Below are positions 7,060 to 14,196 of a DNA stretch of 22,613 nt, piece after piece; the stretch's first letter is position 1, and each line of letters begins with the position of its first letter. The stretch covers positions 1 to 22,613 of the forward strand of contig JANLXF010000020.1 in NCBI GenBank assembly GCA_031364965.1, given 5' to 3'. Below the pieces are notes generated by a model that saw only the letters and a program-made list of their open reading frames with translations, did not search any database and was not told where the DNA came from. Source of the stretch: JAOUEA01 sp031364965 (lineage in GTDB: Bacteria > Actinomycetota > UBA4738 > HRBIN12). The position numbers and the translations under genes are program-made.

Positions 7060-7881
7060 ATGGAGGTCGCGTATCAAGGGGAGCCGGGCGCGTACAGCGA
7101 GCGCGCCGTGCGTTCGCTGTTCCCCGACGCCACGCCGATGCCGTGCGACACGGTGCGTCTCGTGTTCTCCCGCGTGACGAGCGGCGAGGCCGGTTTCGGC
7201 GTGGTGCCGCTCGAGAACTCGCAGGCGGGCTCGGTGAACGAGGTCTACGACCTCCTGCAGCACACCAGCTTGTTGCATATCGTCGGTGAGGCCGTCGTGA
7301 GGGTCGATCACGCGTTGCTCGCGAGCCCGGGCAGCCGGCTCGAGGGGATCCGGCGCGCGTACTCGCATTGGCAGGCACTCGCGCAATGCGAGGAGTTCCT
7401 GTCGTCGATGCGCATCGACCCGGTCCCCGTGCACGACACGGCGGGCGCGGCCCGGATGATCGCCGAGCGAGGCAATCACGAGGACGCCGCGATCGCGAGC
7501 GTCGACGCCGGAACGCGGATGGGTCTCGCCGTCCTCGCCGAGCGGATCCAGACCGAGAAGGAGAACTTCACGAAGTTCGCGGCGATCGGCATGAGCGACC
7601 CGCGGCTGGCCGAAGCCGACAAGACCTCGCTCGTGATGGCCGTGCTCGACGAGCCGGGCTCCCTGCTTGCGTCCCTCGCCCCGTTCGCCGCGCGAGGCAT
7701 CAACCTGCACAAGTTGGAATCTCGCCCCCGCCGGGGCAAGCCTTTCGAATACGTGTTCTACGTCGACCTGATGGCGGCTGCCGATGACGACGATGTCCGC
7801 GATGCGCTCACCGAGGTGGCCGCGCACACGTCGCTGCTGCGCGTGCTCGGCTCCTACGCCTCGGCCGGCGACCCGGTCTGA
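7060..7881 (+). CDS. pheA: Prephenate dehydratase
   Basis: A 273-residue monofunctional enzyme converting prephenate to phenylpyruvate in phenylalanine synthesis. The catalytic part includes YQGEPGAYSE (5-14), VVPLENSQAGSVNEVYDLL (48-66) and the family motif normally written SHPQALAQC, here SHWQALAQC (102-110). The signature normally written TRF is TKF at 171-173. A C-terminal ACT regulatory domain (about 188-265) carries GSLL (200-203) and ESRP (220-223), the positions that bind phenylalanine for feedback inhibition. The ATG at 7060 begins the conserved N terminus; the frame stays open far upstream but only antisense to the BY-kinase. It stands alone, divergent from the kinase gene. The proline-to-tryptophan and arginine-to-lysine changes at usually conserved sites are unusual, but the fold assignment is secure. 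Confidence 0.93.
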   Translation: MEVAYQGEPGAYSERAVRSLFPDATPMPCDTVRLVFSRVTSGEAGFGVVPLENSQAGSVNEVYDLLQHTSLLHIVGEAVVRVDHALLASPGSRLEGIRRAYSHWQALAQCEEFLSSMRIDPVPVHDTAGAARMIAERGNHEDAAIASVDAGTRMGLAVLAERIQTEKENFTKFAAIGMSDPRLAEADKTSLVMAVLDEPGSLLASLAPFAARGINLHKLESRPRRGKPFEYVFYVDLMAAADDDDVRDALTEVAAHTSLLRVLGSYASAGDPV

Positions 7882-7918
7882 CGTCGGCACGGCTCGCCGG
7901 TCGCCCTGAACTCGCGGT

Positions 7919-7924
7919 TAGCAT
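7919..7924 (+). promoter_or_regulatory. Candidate -10 element of a leaderless transcript (TAGCAT)
   Basis: TAGCAT ends six bases before the ATG at 7931 with no ribosome binding site between, so transcription would start at or next to the start codon. No clear -35 element is seen. The gene could instead be read through from pheA, which ends 49 bases upstream. Confidence 0.35.
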
Positions 7925-7930
7925 GAGCCG

Positions 7931-9421
7931 ATGTCCTCTGCCCTTCCGTCGATCACGCCACGCACCGCGGTCGTGCTGGCCGTCGCCGCCGCGCTCGTGG
8001 TGGCGGTGTTCGGGGTCGCCGTGGTGCGGGGCGGTCAGGGCGGGGGCGCGCCGAACGGGACGATGCCGTCGCCGGCCGAGTTCCGGATGCCCGGCCCGGC
8101 CAACCGTGGCTTCGCGGGGCTGACGACGTTCCGCGGCAACGACTCCCGGTCCTACTACGGCGAAGGCCCGGTCCCGCGCGCCCCGGTGGTTCGCTGGCGC
8201 GAGCCGGCGGCCAAGATGTGCATGACCTCGATGGTCGGGATCCAGCGCGACGAGTGGTGCGGCACGGGCTGGACCGGACAACCGAACGTGATCGAGCACG
8301 ATGACGGCTCCGTCGAGGTGCGCGAGGGTGCCTATGACGGCGCCTATCACTTCGTCGACGGGCTCACGGGCCTGCCCGTGCGTCCCTCGCTGCAGACGCG
8401 CGATCTCGCGAAGGGGTCGGCCACCTCCGACCCCGACGGGTTCCCGCTGTACTACGCGGGTTCGCGCGACAACTACCTCCGCGTGGTGGCGCTCGACCGG
8501 GCCGAGCCCACCGTGCTGTGGCAACTCAACGCCGACATCTCGGCGCCCAACCCGCTCCGCAACAACGACTGGGACGGGGCGGCCCTCGTGGTGGACGACT
8601 ACCTGATCGAAGGAGGCGAGAACGGCTGGTGTTACGTGGTCCGGCTCAACCGCGGCTACGACGCGAAGGGCCTCGTGACGGTCGACCCGGTGGTGGTGGC
8701 TACGATACCCGGCTTCGACCAGCAGCTCCTCAACGATATCGGGGACCGCGAGGTCTCGATAGAGAACTCGGTCGCGTTCCGCGACGGGGTCGTGTACTTC
8801 GCGAACTCGGGCGGTCTGATCCAGGGGTGGGACATCTCGGATCTGCTCGCCGGCGGCACGGGGTTCGAGCAGGTGTTCCGCTTCTGGGCGGGCGACGACA
8901 TCGACGCGTCGCTCGTGCTCGACGGCCAGGGGTTCATCTACGCGGCGGCCGAGTACCAGCGATTCAACGATCGGTCGCGCGAGGTCGGTCAGCTGCTGAA
9001 GCTCGATCCGTCATCGCCCGATCATCCGCTCGTGTGGTCGATCGCCGCGCGCGAGATCGGCTTCGAAGGGGCGGGTGGGAGCTGGTCCACCCCGGCGCTC
9101 TACGGCCCGGTCGTCTACTTCTCCACGGCGGCCGGCCGCGTGCTGCAGGTCTCGCGGGAGACCGGACAGATCGTGCACGAGTGGGCGGTGAGCGCCCCGT
9201 CGATCGCCTCGCCGGTCGTCGTCGACGGCGTGCTGATCCTGGGCGACTGCACCGGCGACGTGTATGCGTGGGACGTCGCGGACGTGAGCGTCGAGCCCAC
9301 CCTTCTGTGGAAGATCCATCTCGACGGGTGCGTGGAGTCGACCCCGGCCGTCTGGAAGGGATGGCTCTACTTCGGGACCCGTCAGGGGTACCTGTACGGG
9401 TTCGCCGACGCGGAACCCTGA
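7931..9421 (+). CDS. Membrane-anchored PQQ-like beta-propeller protein
   Basis: A 496-residue protein with an N-terminal membrane anchor at about residues 12-33 and an extracytoplasmic body of repeated beta-propeller blades. Each blade combines strands such as GGLIQGWDIS, GRVLQVSRETGQIVHEW, GDVYAWDV and GWLYFGTRQGYLYGF with the G-x-(L/V)-Y-A/G-(W/F) pattern of PQQ-type repeats. Residues that would bind PQQ or a catalytic metal are not evident, so it is more likely a binding or scaffold protein than a dehydrogenase. Several cysteines (for instance in KMCMTS, DEWCGTG, GDCTGD and DGCVES) could form disulfides outside the cell. The ATG at 7931 gives a clean anchor. The specific role is unknown. 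Confidence 0.8.
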   Translation: MSSALPSITPRTAVVLAVAAALVVAVFGVAVVRGGQGGGAPNGTMPSPAEFRMPGPANRGFAGLTTFRGNDSRSYYGEGPVPRAPVVRWREPAAKMCMTSMVGIQRDEWCGTGWTGQPNVIEHDDGSVEVREGAYDGAYHFVDGLTGLPVRPSLQTRDLAKGSATSDPDGFPLYYAGSRDNYLRVVALDRAEPTVLWQLNADISAPNPLRNNDWDGAALVVDDYLIEGGENGWCYVVRLNRGYDAKGLVTVDPVVVATIPGFDQQLLNDIGDREVSIENSVAFRDGVVYFANSGGLIQGWDISDLLAGGTGFEQVFRFWAGDDIDASLVLDGQGFIYAAAEYQRFNDRSREVGQLLKLDPSSPDHPLVWSIAAREIGFEGAGGSWSTPALYGPVVYFSTAAGRVLQVSRETGQIVHEWAVSAPSIASPVVVDGVLILGDCTGDVYAWDVADVSVEPTLLWKIHLDGCVESTPAVWKGWLYFGTRQGYLYGFADAEP

Positions 9422-9469
9422 GCCCGCGCCGCGGGAAACGGCATGCCCGGGTTCGACCGGTGACGGGGG

Positions 9470-10423
9470 TCAGAACACCTGGGGGAAGAGCTGCTTGATC
9501 TCCGCCGTCCGCCACAGGACCAGGGCCACCGTCACGCCGATCACCGCGAGCGAACCGAGCGCGAACGTGAAGCGTCGGACCGAGGGCCTGCCGTATCCCT
9601 CGGCAGCGAACCCCATCAGCAATCCCGCGACGAACCCGCCGGCGTGCGCGCGCCAGTCGATCGCGCCGCCCGAGGAGAACCCGATGAAGGCGTTGATCAG
9701 CAGGATGAAGAGCGCGCTCCGGAGGCGCGCGGCGCCCAGCGCGGTGTGGCGTCGCTTCCAGTTGCACGCCACCAGCGCGCCGAACACCCCGAACACGGCC
9801 CCCGAGGCCCCCACCGCGACGGTGGTCACCCCGGGCATGAACGCGTACGAGGCGGCGCTCGCGGCGAGCCCGGTCAGCAGATAGACGGTCGCGAACCGCA
9901 CCCGGCCGAGCTCTTGCTCGACGACCGTGCCGAAGATCCAGAGCGCGTAGGCGTTGAAGGCGAGGTGCAGCAGGCCCGCGTGCAGGAACATCGCCGTGAA
10001 CAGCCTCCACGTCTGCCCGGTGGCGATCCCGATCACCGGGCTGTCGGCGGAGAGCTGGGCGAGGCCGACCGCCCCACCCATCTTGATCAGCACCGGCGGG
10101 AGCGGCCCCTCCAGGAGCGCCGCGGCGCCCCCTTGGATCACTTCGAGGACATAGGCCGCCGCGATCGCGACGAGCAGCACGACCGTCACGGAGGTGGCCT
10201 TGGCGTTCGCGACGGCGATCCGGCGTCCGGGGCCTTGCCGGAACTCTCGGCGCGCCTCGTCCACGCACGTCGGACAGTGGTGTCCGACGGGGGCCGACCG
10301 CATGCAGTCGGGGCAGATCGGACGTCCACACCTCGTGCAGTGCACCCCGGTCGAGATATCGGGGTGGCGGTAGCACCGTTCCACCGAGGATGGCGGCGGC
10401 GGCAACGTGGGGTCGATATCCAT
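9470..10423 (-). CDS. Rhomboid intramembrane serine protease with N-terminal zinc finger
   Basis: A 317-residue protein. Residues 17-53 are a cysteine/histidine-rich zinc finger of the B-box kind: C17, H20, C29, C32, C37, C40, H48/H49, C50, C53. The rest is a rhomboid core of about six to seven membrane helices with HAGLLHLAFNAYALW (148-162), the catalytic serine in GASGAVFG (S207) and the catalytic histidine in WRAHAGGFVAG (H260). Rhomboids cleave membrane-embedded substrates by a Ser-His dyad; the substrate here is unknown. The ATG at 10423 places the zinc finger at the N terminus; the 63 codons upstream are arginine-rich and cross the regulatory region of the divergent gene. The finger plus rhomboid architecture is common in Actinomycetota. 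Confidence 0.92.
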   Translation of the reverse strand: MDIDPTLPPPPSSVERCYRHPDISTGVHCTRCGRPICPDCMRSAPVGHHCPTCVDEARREFRQGPGRRIAVANAKATSVTVVLLVAIAAAYVLEVIQGGAAALLEGPLPPVLIKMGGAVGLAQLSADSPVIGIATGQTWRLFTAMFLHAGLLHLAFNAYALWIFGTVVEQELGRVRFATVYLLTGLAASAASYAFMPGVTTVAVGASGAVFGVFGALVACNWKRRHTALGAARLRSALFILLINAFIGFSSGGAIDWRAHAGGFVAGLLMGFAAEGYGRPSVRRFTFALGSLAVIGVTVALVLWRTAEIKQLFPQVF

Positions 10424-10429
10424 CGCACC

Positions 10430-10435
10430 ATCGTA
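10430..10435 (-). promoter_or_regulatory. Candidate -10 element of a leaderless transcript (TACGAT)
   Basis: On the minus strand TACGAT fits TANNNT and ends six bases before the rhomboid ATG at 10423, with no ribosome binding site between. No good -35 element is visible. Confidence 0.35.
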
Positions 10436-10492
10436 CGGGCGAGCCGCCCGGGCGACGGGAGGGACCCGCCCGCTCCGATCGCGGGTTCCGAC

Positions 10493-10516
10493 GTTTGCGA
10501 AGGGTGTGTGGGGGTA
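10493..10516 (+). promoter_or_regulatory. Candidate SigB/SigF-type promoter (GTTT-N15-GGGTA)
   Basis: GTTT at 10493-10496 and GGGTA at 10512-10516 are 15 bases apart, fitting the stress-sigma consensus. The gene downstream is an anti-sigma-type HATPase regulator, the class of protein usually wired to such sigma factors, which adds weight. A second possible -10 element (TATCAT, 10558-10563) lies closer to the gene. Confidence 0.5.
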
Positions 10517-10520
10517 GACA

Positions 10521-10537
10521 CGGGGAAACGTTCCCCG
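10521..10537. promoter_or_regulatory. Perfect palindrome, candidate operator
   Basis: CGGGGAA (10521-10527) and TTCCCCG (10531-10537) are exact 7-bp inverted arms separated by ACG. The palindrome starts four bases after the GGGTA element, so it covers the expected transcription start of that promoter. A bound repressor there would block the MEDS-HATPase gene. Confidence 0.4.
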
Positions 10538-10590
10538 GTGGCGACTCGATCGGGGTCTATCATCGGCCCAGATCGGCGAGGAGTAGCAGC

Positions 10591-11529
10591 GTGTCCGGCA
10601 CCACGACCGCACTGCGCCATGAGGCGTTGTTCTATGACGGCGACGACGGCTTCGCCGAGCGCACGGGCGCGTTCATCCGCGACGGGCTGCGCGCAGACGA
10701 GGTCATCCTGATCGTGGTGGCCGCCGCCAAGGCCGACCTGCTCCGCGACGGTCTGGGCGAGGACGCCCGCCTCGTTCGCTTCGCCGATATGGCTGAGGTC
10801 GGTCGCAACCCCGCGCGCATCATCCCCGCGTGGAGTGCGTTCCGAACCGAACAGGTCGAGGCCGGCCGGGCGTTCCGCGGGGTCGGAGAACCGATCTGGG
10901 CCGGCCGGACCGCCGACGAGCTCGTCGAATGTGAGCGCCACGAGGCGCTGCTCAACCTGGCCTTCGCCGACGGTCCCGCCTGGACGCTCGCCTGTCCGTA
11001 CGACGTCGGCGCGCTCGCGCCCGAGGTGCTGCGGGAAGCCGAGCGCAACCACCCGATCGTCACCGAGGACGGTGTCGGTAGGGAGAGTCCGACCTTCGCG
11101 TGGCCCGACGCGTCGATCCCGTTCGACCGTCCGCTGCCCGAGCCACCCGGCTCGACCCCCGTGCTGATCTTCGGGGGCGACTCGCTCGATCAGGTCCGTG
11201 AAGTGGTCCGCCGCGCAGCGTCGGCGGCAGGACTCGACGCCGCGAGGACCGCCGATCTCGTGCTCGCGGCGAACGAGGTCGCCAGCAACAGCCTGCGCCA
11301 CGGAGGAGGCCGCGGCACCATCCGGGTGTGGCGGGGCGACGACGCAGTGCGGTGCGAGATCCGTGACGCAGGGCTGATCGCCGATCCGCTCGTGGGTCGC
11401 GAGATCCCGACCTCAGAGCAGACGTCGGGATTCGGTCTGTGGCTCGTTAATCAGCTGTGCGATCTCGTGCAGGTGCGCACCTCGTCCGGCGGCTCGGTCG
11501 TGCGGATGCACATGCACCTGGGTCGATAG
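10591..11529 (+). CDS. MEDS-domain anti-sigma/sensor HATPase regulator (RsbA-like)
   Basis: A 312-residue soluble two-domain regulator. Residues 10-160 form a MEDS-type sensor domain (HEALFYDGDDGF at the start, then a RecA-like alpha/beta layout). The C-terminal part (about 195-310) is a GHKL ATPase of the RsbW/SpoIIAB kind: N-box AANEVASNSLRHG (226-238), G1 motif RDAG (258-261) and G2 motif SGFGLWLV (279-286). There is no phosphoacceptor-histidine domain, so it is more likely an anti-sigma or anti-anti-sigma kinase, or signal-dependent switch protein, than a two-component kinase. The GTG at 10591 is supported by GCGAGGAG seven bases upstream. No sigma factor or antagonist gene is adjacent, so its partner lies elsewhere. 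Its candidate promoter is itself of stress-sigma type, hinting at feedback. Confidence 0.88.
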   Translation: MSGTTTALRHEALFYDGDDGFAERTGAFIRDGLRADEVILIVVAAAKADLLRDGLGEDARLVRFADMAEVGRNPARIIPAWSAFRTEQVEAGRAFRGVGEPIWAGRTADELVECERHEALLNLAFADGPAWTLACPYDVGALAPEVLREAERNHPIVTEDGVGRESPTFAWPDASIPFDRPLPEPPGSTPVLIFGGDSLDQVREVVRRAASAAGLDAARTADLVLAANEVASNSLRHGGGRGTIRVWRGDDAVRCEIRDAGLIADPLVGREIPTSEQTSGFGLWLVNQLCDLVQVRTSSGGSVVRMHMHLGR

Positions 11530-11545
11530 TCGACGGCCGACGGCC

Positions 11546-12445
11546 TCAGCCTGGGGGCGGTGCGCTCCCGGCTCCCGGCACGCAGATCGTGATCGCGCCC
11601 GGCTCGATCTTCACCTTGAGCTTGCGGACCGCCGGGCGATCGCCGCCGTCCAGCTCGTACGGGATCTTGCGGTCGAGCTTGACCTTGATCGTGCGGCCGG
11701 TCGTGCTGTGCACGAAGGGCGACCGTTCGGTCTGCCCCACCGCGGTCCGCCCTATCGTCCTGGCCCACTCGACGATGCCCTTGGCGGTCACGACGCCGAT
11801 CTCGAGCCGCCCGTCGTCCGGGCTCGCGTCCTCGAACGCGCGGATGCCTCCGAGGATCTGGCCGACGTTGCCGAACAACACGCAGCTGGCCTTCCCCTTG
11901 TACCAGCGCATGCCGTCGACCTCGATCCGCGTGCGCATCTGGCGCTCCCGCAGATGCTTCGCGCTCGTGATCACGTACGCGAGGCTGCCGATCTTGTCCT
12001 TCATCCCCGCGTCGGCGTCTCGGATCATGAAGGCATCGAGCCCGGTGCCGGCCATGACCGCGAATCGCTCGCCGTTGATGCGGCCGACATCGATCGGGCG
12101 GCGATCGCCACGCAGCCCCACGTCCACGGCCTGCTCGATGTCCTGGGGGATCCCGAGGTTCGTGGCGAGCAGGTTGGCCGTGCCCGCCGGGACGATGGCG
12201 ATCGACACGTCGGAGCCCGCCAGGGTGTCGATGCAGCGCTGCACCATCCCGTCGCCGCCCCAGACGAACACCAGGTCGGCGCCGCGGTCCACCAGCTTCT
12301 TCACGCGAGCGGGCGCCTTCTTGCTCTTCGGTACCTCGGCCCAGAGCGGGTCGGTGACGGCGTGCGCCGCAAGGGCCCGGCGGAGTTCGGCGGGCCCTCC
12401 TCCGAGGGTCTTGCCGGTGTGCACGATGACCGCGACCGTCGTCAC
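11546..12445 (-). CDS. Diacylglycerol-kinase-family lipid kinase
   Basis: A 299-residue member of the DAGK/sphingosine-kinase/YegS family, which phosphorylates lipid alcohols such as diacylglycerol with ATP. The nucleotide-binding motif is VWGGDGM (61-67), where most relatives have GGDGT. A second motif, VPAGTANLLATNLGIP (85-100), is well conserved. A beta-sandwich C-terminal domain (about 125-290) follows with the family-like GNVGQILGG. The ATG at 12445 overlaps the stop codon of the PAP2 gene by four bases (ATGA), so the two are translationally coupled. It converges with the MEDS-HATPase gene, leaving 16 bases between stops. The lipid substrate is not determinable; diacylglycerol or a polyprenol are candidates because the partner is a PAP2 phosphatase. 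Confidence 0.88.
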   Translation of the reverse strand: MTTVAVIVHTGKTLGGGPAELRRALAAHAVTDPLWAEVPKSKKAPARVKKLVDRGADLVFVWGGDGMVQRCIDTLAGSDVSIAIVPAGTANLLATNLGIPQDIEQAVDVGLRGDRRPIDVGRINGERFAVMAGTGLDAFMIRDADAGMKDKIGSLAYVITSAKHLRERQMRTRIEVDGMRWYKGKASCVLFGNVGQILGGIRAFEDASPDDGRLEIGVVTAKGIVEWARTIGRTAVGQTERSPFVHSTTGRTIKVKLDRKIPYELDGGDRPAVRKLKVKIEPGAITICVPGAGSAPPPG

Positions 12446-13212
12446 GACGCGGCACCCGGTGCGACCGACTCGGCCGGCCGGTGGGTACCGAGCGACGTGC
12501 GGCCCTGTTCGTTGCCGTCATCTTGCGCCGCTCCCGGGCCGACCGCGTAGGTCGCAACCATGAGCGCGCCCACTCCCAGCAGTCCGCCGGCGATCACATC
12601 GGTCGCGTGGTGCATGCCCGCGTAGACGCGTGCAAGCGCCACGCACACGGGGATCGCTACCGCGACGGCCCAGAGCAGCGCCCTGAGGGCCGGGCGCTGC
12701 AGGTGAGGACTGAGCAATAGGGCGAGCCCCACGTAGAGCGCGACGGAGGCGGCCGTGTGCCCCGAGGGAAAGCTCGAGGTGGGCGGCGACGGCTCGAGCC
12801 GGGGGACCGTGGGCCTCGATCGGTCCACGACGAGTGTGGTCGTCAGGAAGACGCTCACTTCGATCGCGAGCGCGAGCACCAGGAATCCGGCATCCCGCCA
12901 CCGCCGGGCGAGCGCGAGGCCGATGACGACCACCGCGGCGATCGCCACCACCGTCCCGGTCATCGCGATCAAGGATCCGGCGTGCGACCAGTCGTTCAGC
13001 GTGGGCGTGCGCCGGGCGAGGAACCAATCGTTGACCGATTCGTCCCAGCGACCGAGCGGTCCCTGCAACAACCCGTAGGTCAGCGAGAGCCCGATTCCGA
13101 CCAGGAGGGACGCGAGCACCAGGTAGCCGGCGGCCCCCACGCCGAGTGCGAAGCGCACCGGGCGACGTTCTCGATGCGAAGGGGCGCTGCGATCGATCGG
13201 GTGTGTGCGCAT
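12442..13212 (-). CDS. PAP2-family membrane phosphatase
   Basis: A 256-residue membrane phosphatase of the PAP2/BacA-independent undecaprenyl-diphosphatase type, with about five to six helices. The three active-site motifs are DRSRP (130-134), FPSGHTAAS (148-156) and RVYAGMHHATD (195-205), giving the conserved Arg, His and Asp. The catalytic site faces outside the cytoplasm in this family. Substrates are phosphatidic-acid-like lipids or polyprenyl (di)phosphates. The ATG at 13212 was chosen because the 53 codons above it are arginine-rich and cross the divergent promoter region. Its last four bases overlap the lipid kinase start. A stress-sigma-like motif lies just upstream. Confidence 0.9.
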   Translation of the reverse strand: MRTHPIDRSAPSHRERRPVRFALGVGAAGYLVLASLLVGIGLSLTYGLLQGPLGRWDESVNDWFLARRTPTLNDWSHAGSLIAMTGTVVAIAAVVVIGLALARRWRDAGFLVLALAIEVSVFLTTTLVVDRSRPTVPRLEPSPPTSSFPSGHTAASVALYVGLALLLSPHLQRPALRALLWAVAVAIPVCVALARVYAGMHHATDVIAGGLLGVGALMVATYAVGPGAAQDDGNEQGRTSLGTHRPAESVAPGAAS

Positions 13213-13222
13213 GCCCAATGGT

Positions 13223-13246
13223 GCACCCTGGCCGCGTTCTCTAAAC
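13223..13246 (-). promoter_or_regulatory. Weak SigB/SigF-like promoter candidate (GTTT-N14-GGGTGC)
   Basis: On the minus strand GTTTAG starts at 13246 and GGGTGC occupies 13228-13223, with 14 bases between GTTT and GGGT. The -35 half is good; the -10 half differs from GGGTAT at the last two positions. It points at the PAP2-lipid kinase pair and would give a leader of only a few bases. Confidence 0.25.
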
Positions 13247-13322
13247 ATCCGAGACCAAGATCGTTGCGCTCGAAGGGAGGATCGAGCGTTTGCCCGCCGC
13301 GGTTCCGGGGGAGGGATGACCC

Positions 13323-14174
13323 ATGGATACCTCAATGCGCACGCATCGGCCGAGCCCCGACCTCGCATCAACTCCCCGAAGCACAGGAGACGTGATCACC
13401 GACGTGATCCGCCGGTTCCGCGCGGCCGACGGCACCAGTCACGCCCGAGCGCTCGCCTACCAGGCCGTGCTCGCCGTGATCGCGGGGTTCATCGCGATCG
13501 TCGGCGTCTCGAGCCTGCTCCGCGTGCGTGAGGTCCGCAGCGTCGTGCAGCACATCGTGTCGAGCGTGTCGCCGGGTCCATCCGGCCGGTTGCTCCAGGA
13601 GGCCGCGACCCAGGGGGCCACGAACGGGACGACCGCCGTGATCCTCGGTTTGGCCGCCGCCCTGATCACCGGGATGTTCGCGGTGGCGCAGGTGGAGCGC
13701 AGCGCCGATCGTCTCCAGGGGATCGAGACCGACCGACCGACCGCGCGCCGGTACGGGCTCGCCTTCGTGCTCGCGATCCCGGTGGGTGCCCTGCTCGCGA
13801 CGGGCGGCCTCATGATCGGGGCAGGAGCGGCCGTCACCGACGCGCTCGGTCTCACGGGTGCGGGGGCGCTGGCCTGGGACGTCGTGCGCTGGCCGCTCGG
13901 CCTGGTGATCGTGGGGGCGGGGCTCCTGTTGCTTCTTCGAGTGGCACCGTCGGGCCGGCTCGGATCGACGCGACACCTGATGGTCGGCACGGCCGTGGCC
14001 CTCGTCTTGTGGGCGGTGTTCACAGGGCTGCTGGGCGCGTACTTCGCGGTGTCGAGCTCGGCGAGCCAGACCTACGGCCCGCTCCTGTCGGTGGTTGCCC
14101 TGATGCTCTGGGCCCTCCTGACGTCGTTCGCGCTGCACCTGGGCATCGCCACCACGGTCGAGCTCGAGCGTTGA
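13323..14174 (+). CDS. YihY/BrkB-family inner-membrane protein
   Basis: A 283-residue polytopic protein. The N terminus (1-40) is cytoplasmic, with ALAYQAVLAVIAGFIAIVG (43-61) corresponding to the conserved LAYysl helix of the family. Further membrane segments lie at about 104-123, 145-168, 187-206, 218-243 and 252-275. The YGPLLSVVALMLWALL segment (251-266) matches the conserved YG-x-L...LLW motif near the C terminus. The family was once annotated as ribonuclease BN, which is not supported; its real function is unsettled. The ATG at 13323 has a purine-rich GGGGGAGGG upstream. It is divergent from the PAP2 gene and convergent with the thioredoxin-like lipoprotein gene. At 283 residues it is at the short end for the family. 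Confidence 0.82.
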   Translation: MDTSMRTHRPSPDLASTPRSTGDVITDVIRRFRAADGTSHARALAYQAVLAVIAGFIAIVGVSSLLRVREVRSVVQHIVSSVSPGPSGRLLQEAATQGATNGTTAVILGLAAALITGMFAVAQVERSADRLQGIETDRPTARRYGLAFVLAIPVGALLATGGLMIGAGAAVTDALGLTGAGALAWDVVRWPLGLVIVGAGLLLLLRVAPSGRLGSTRHLMVGTAVALVLWAVFTGLLGAYFAVSSSASQTYGPLLSVVALMLWALLTSFALHLGIATTVELER

Positions 14175-14196
14175 TCGGGGGACACGAGGACGATCG

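Noticed and set aside
9423..9435. CCCGCG-C-CGCGGG hairpin after the beta-propeller gene
   Set aside because: The single-base loop is too tight for all six pairs and there is no T-tract; I cannot support it as a terminator.
13293..13322. GTTTGC before the YihY/BrkB gene as another stress promoter
   Set aside because: No GGGTA-like -10 element lies 14-17 bases downstream; only G-runs of the ribosome binding site are there.
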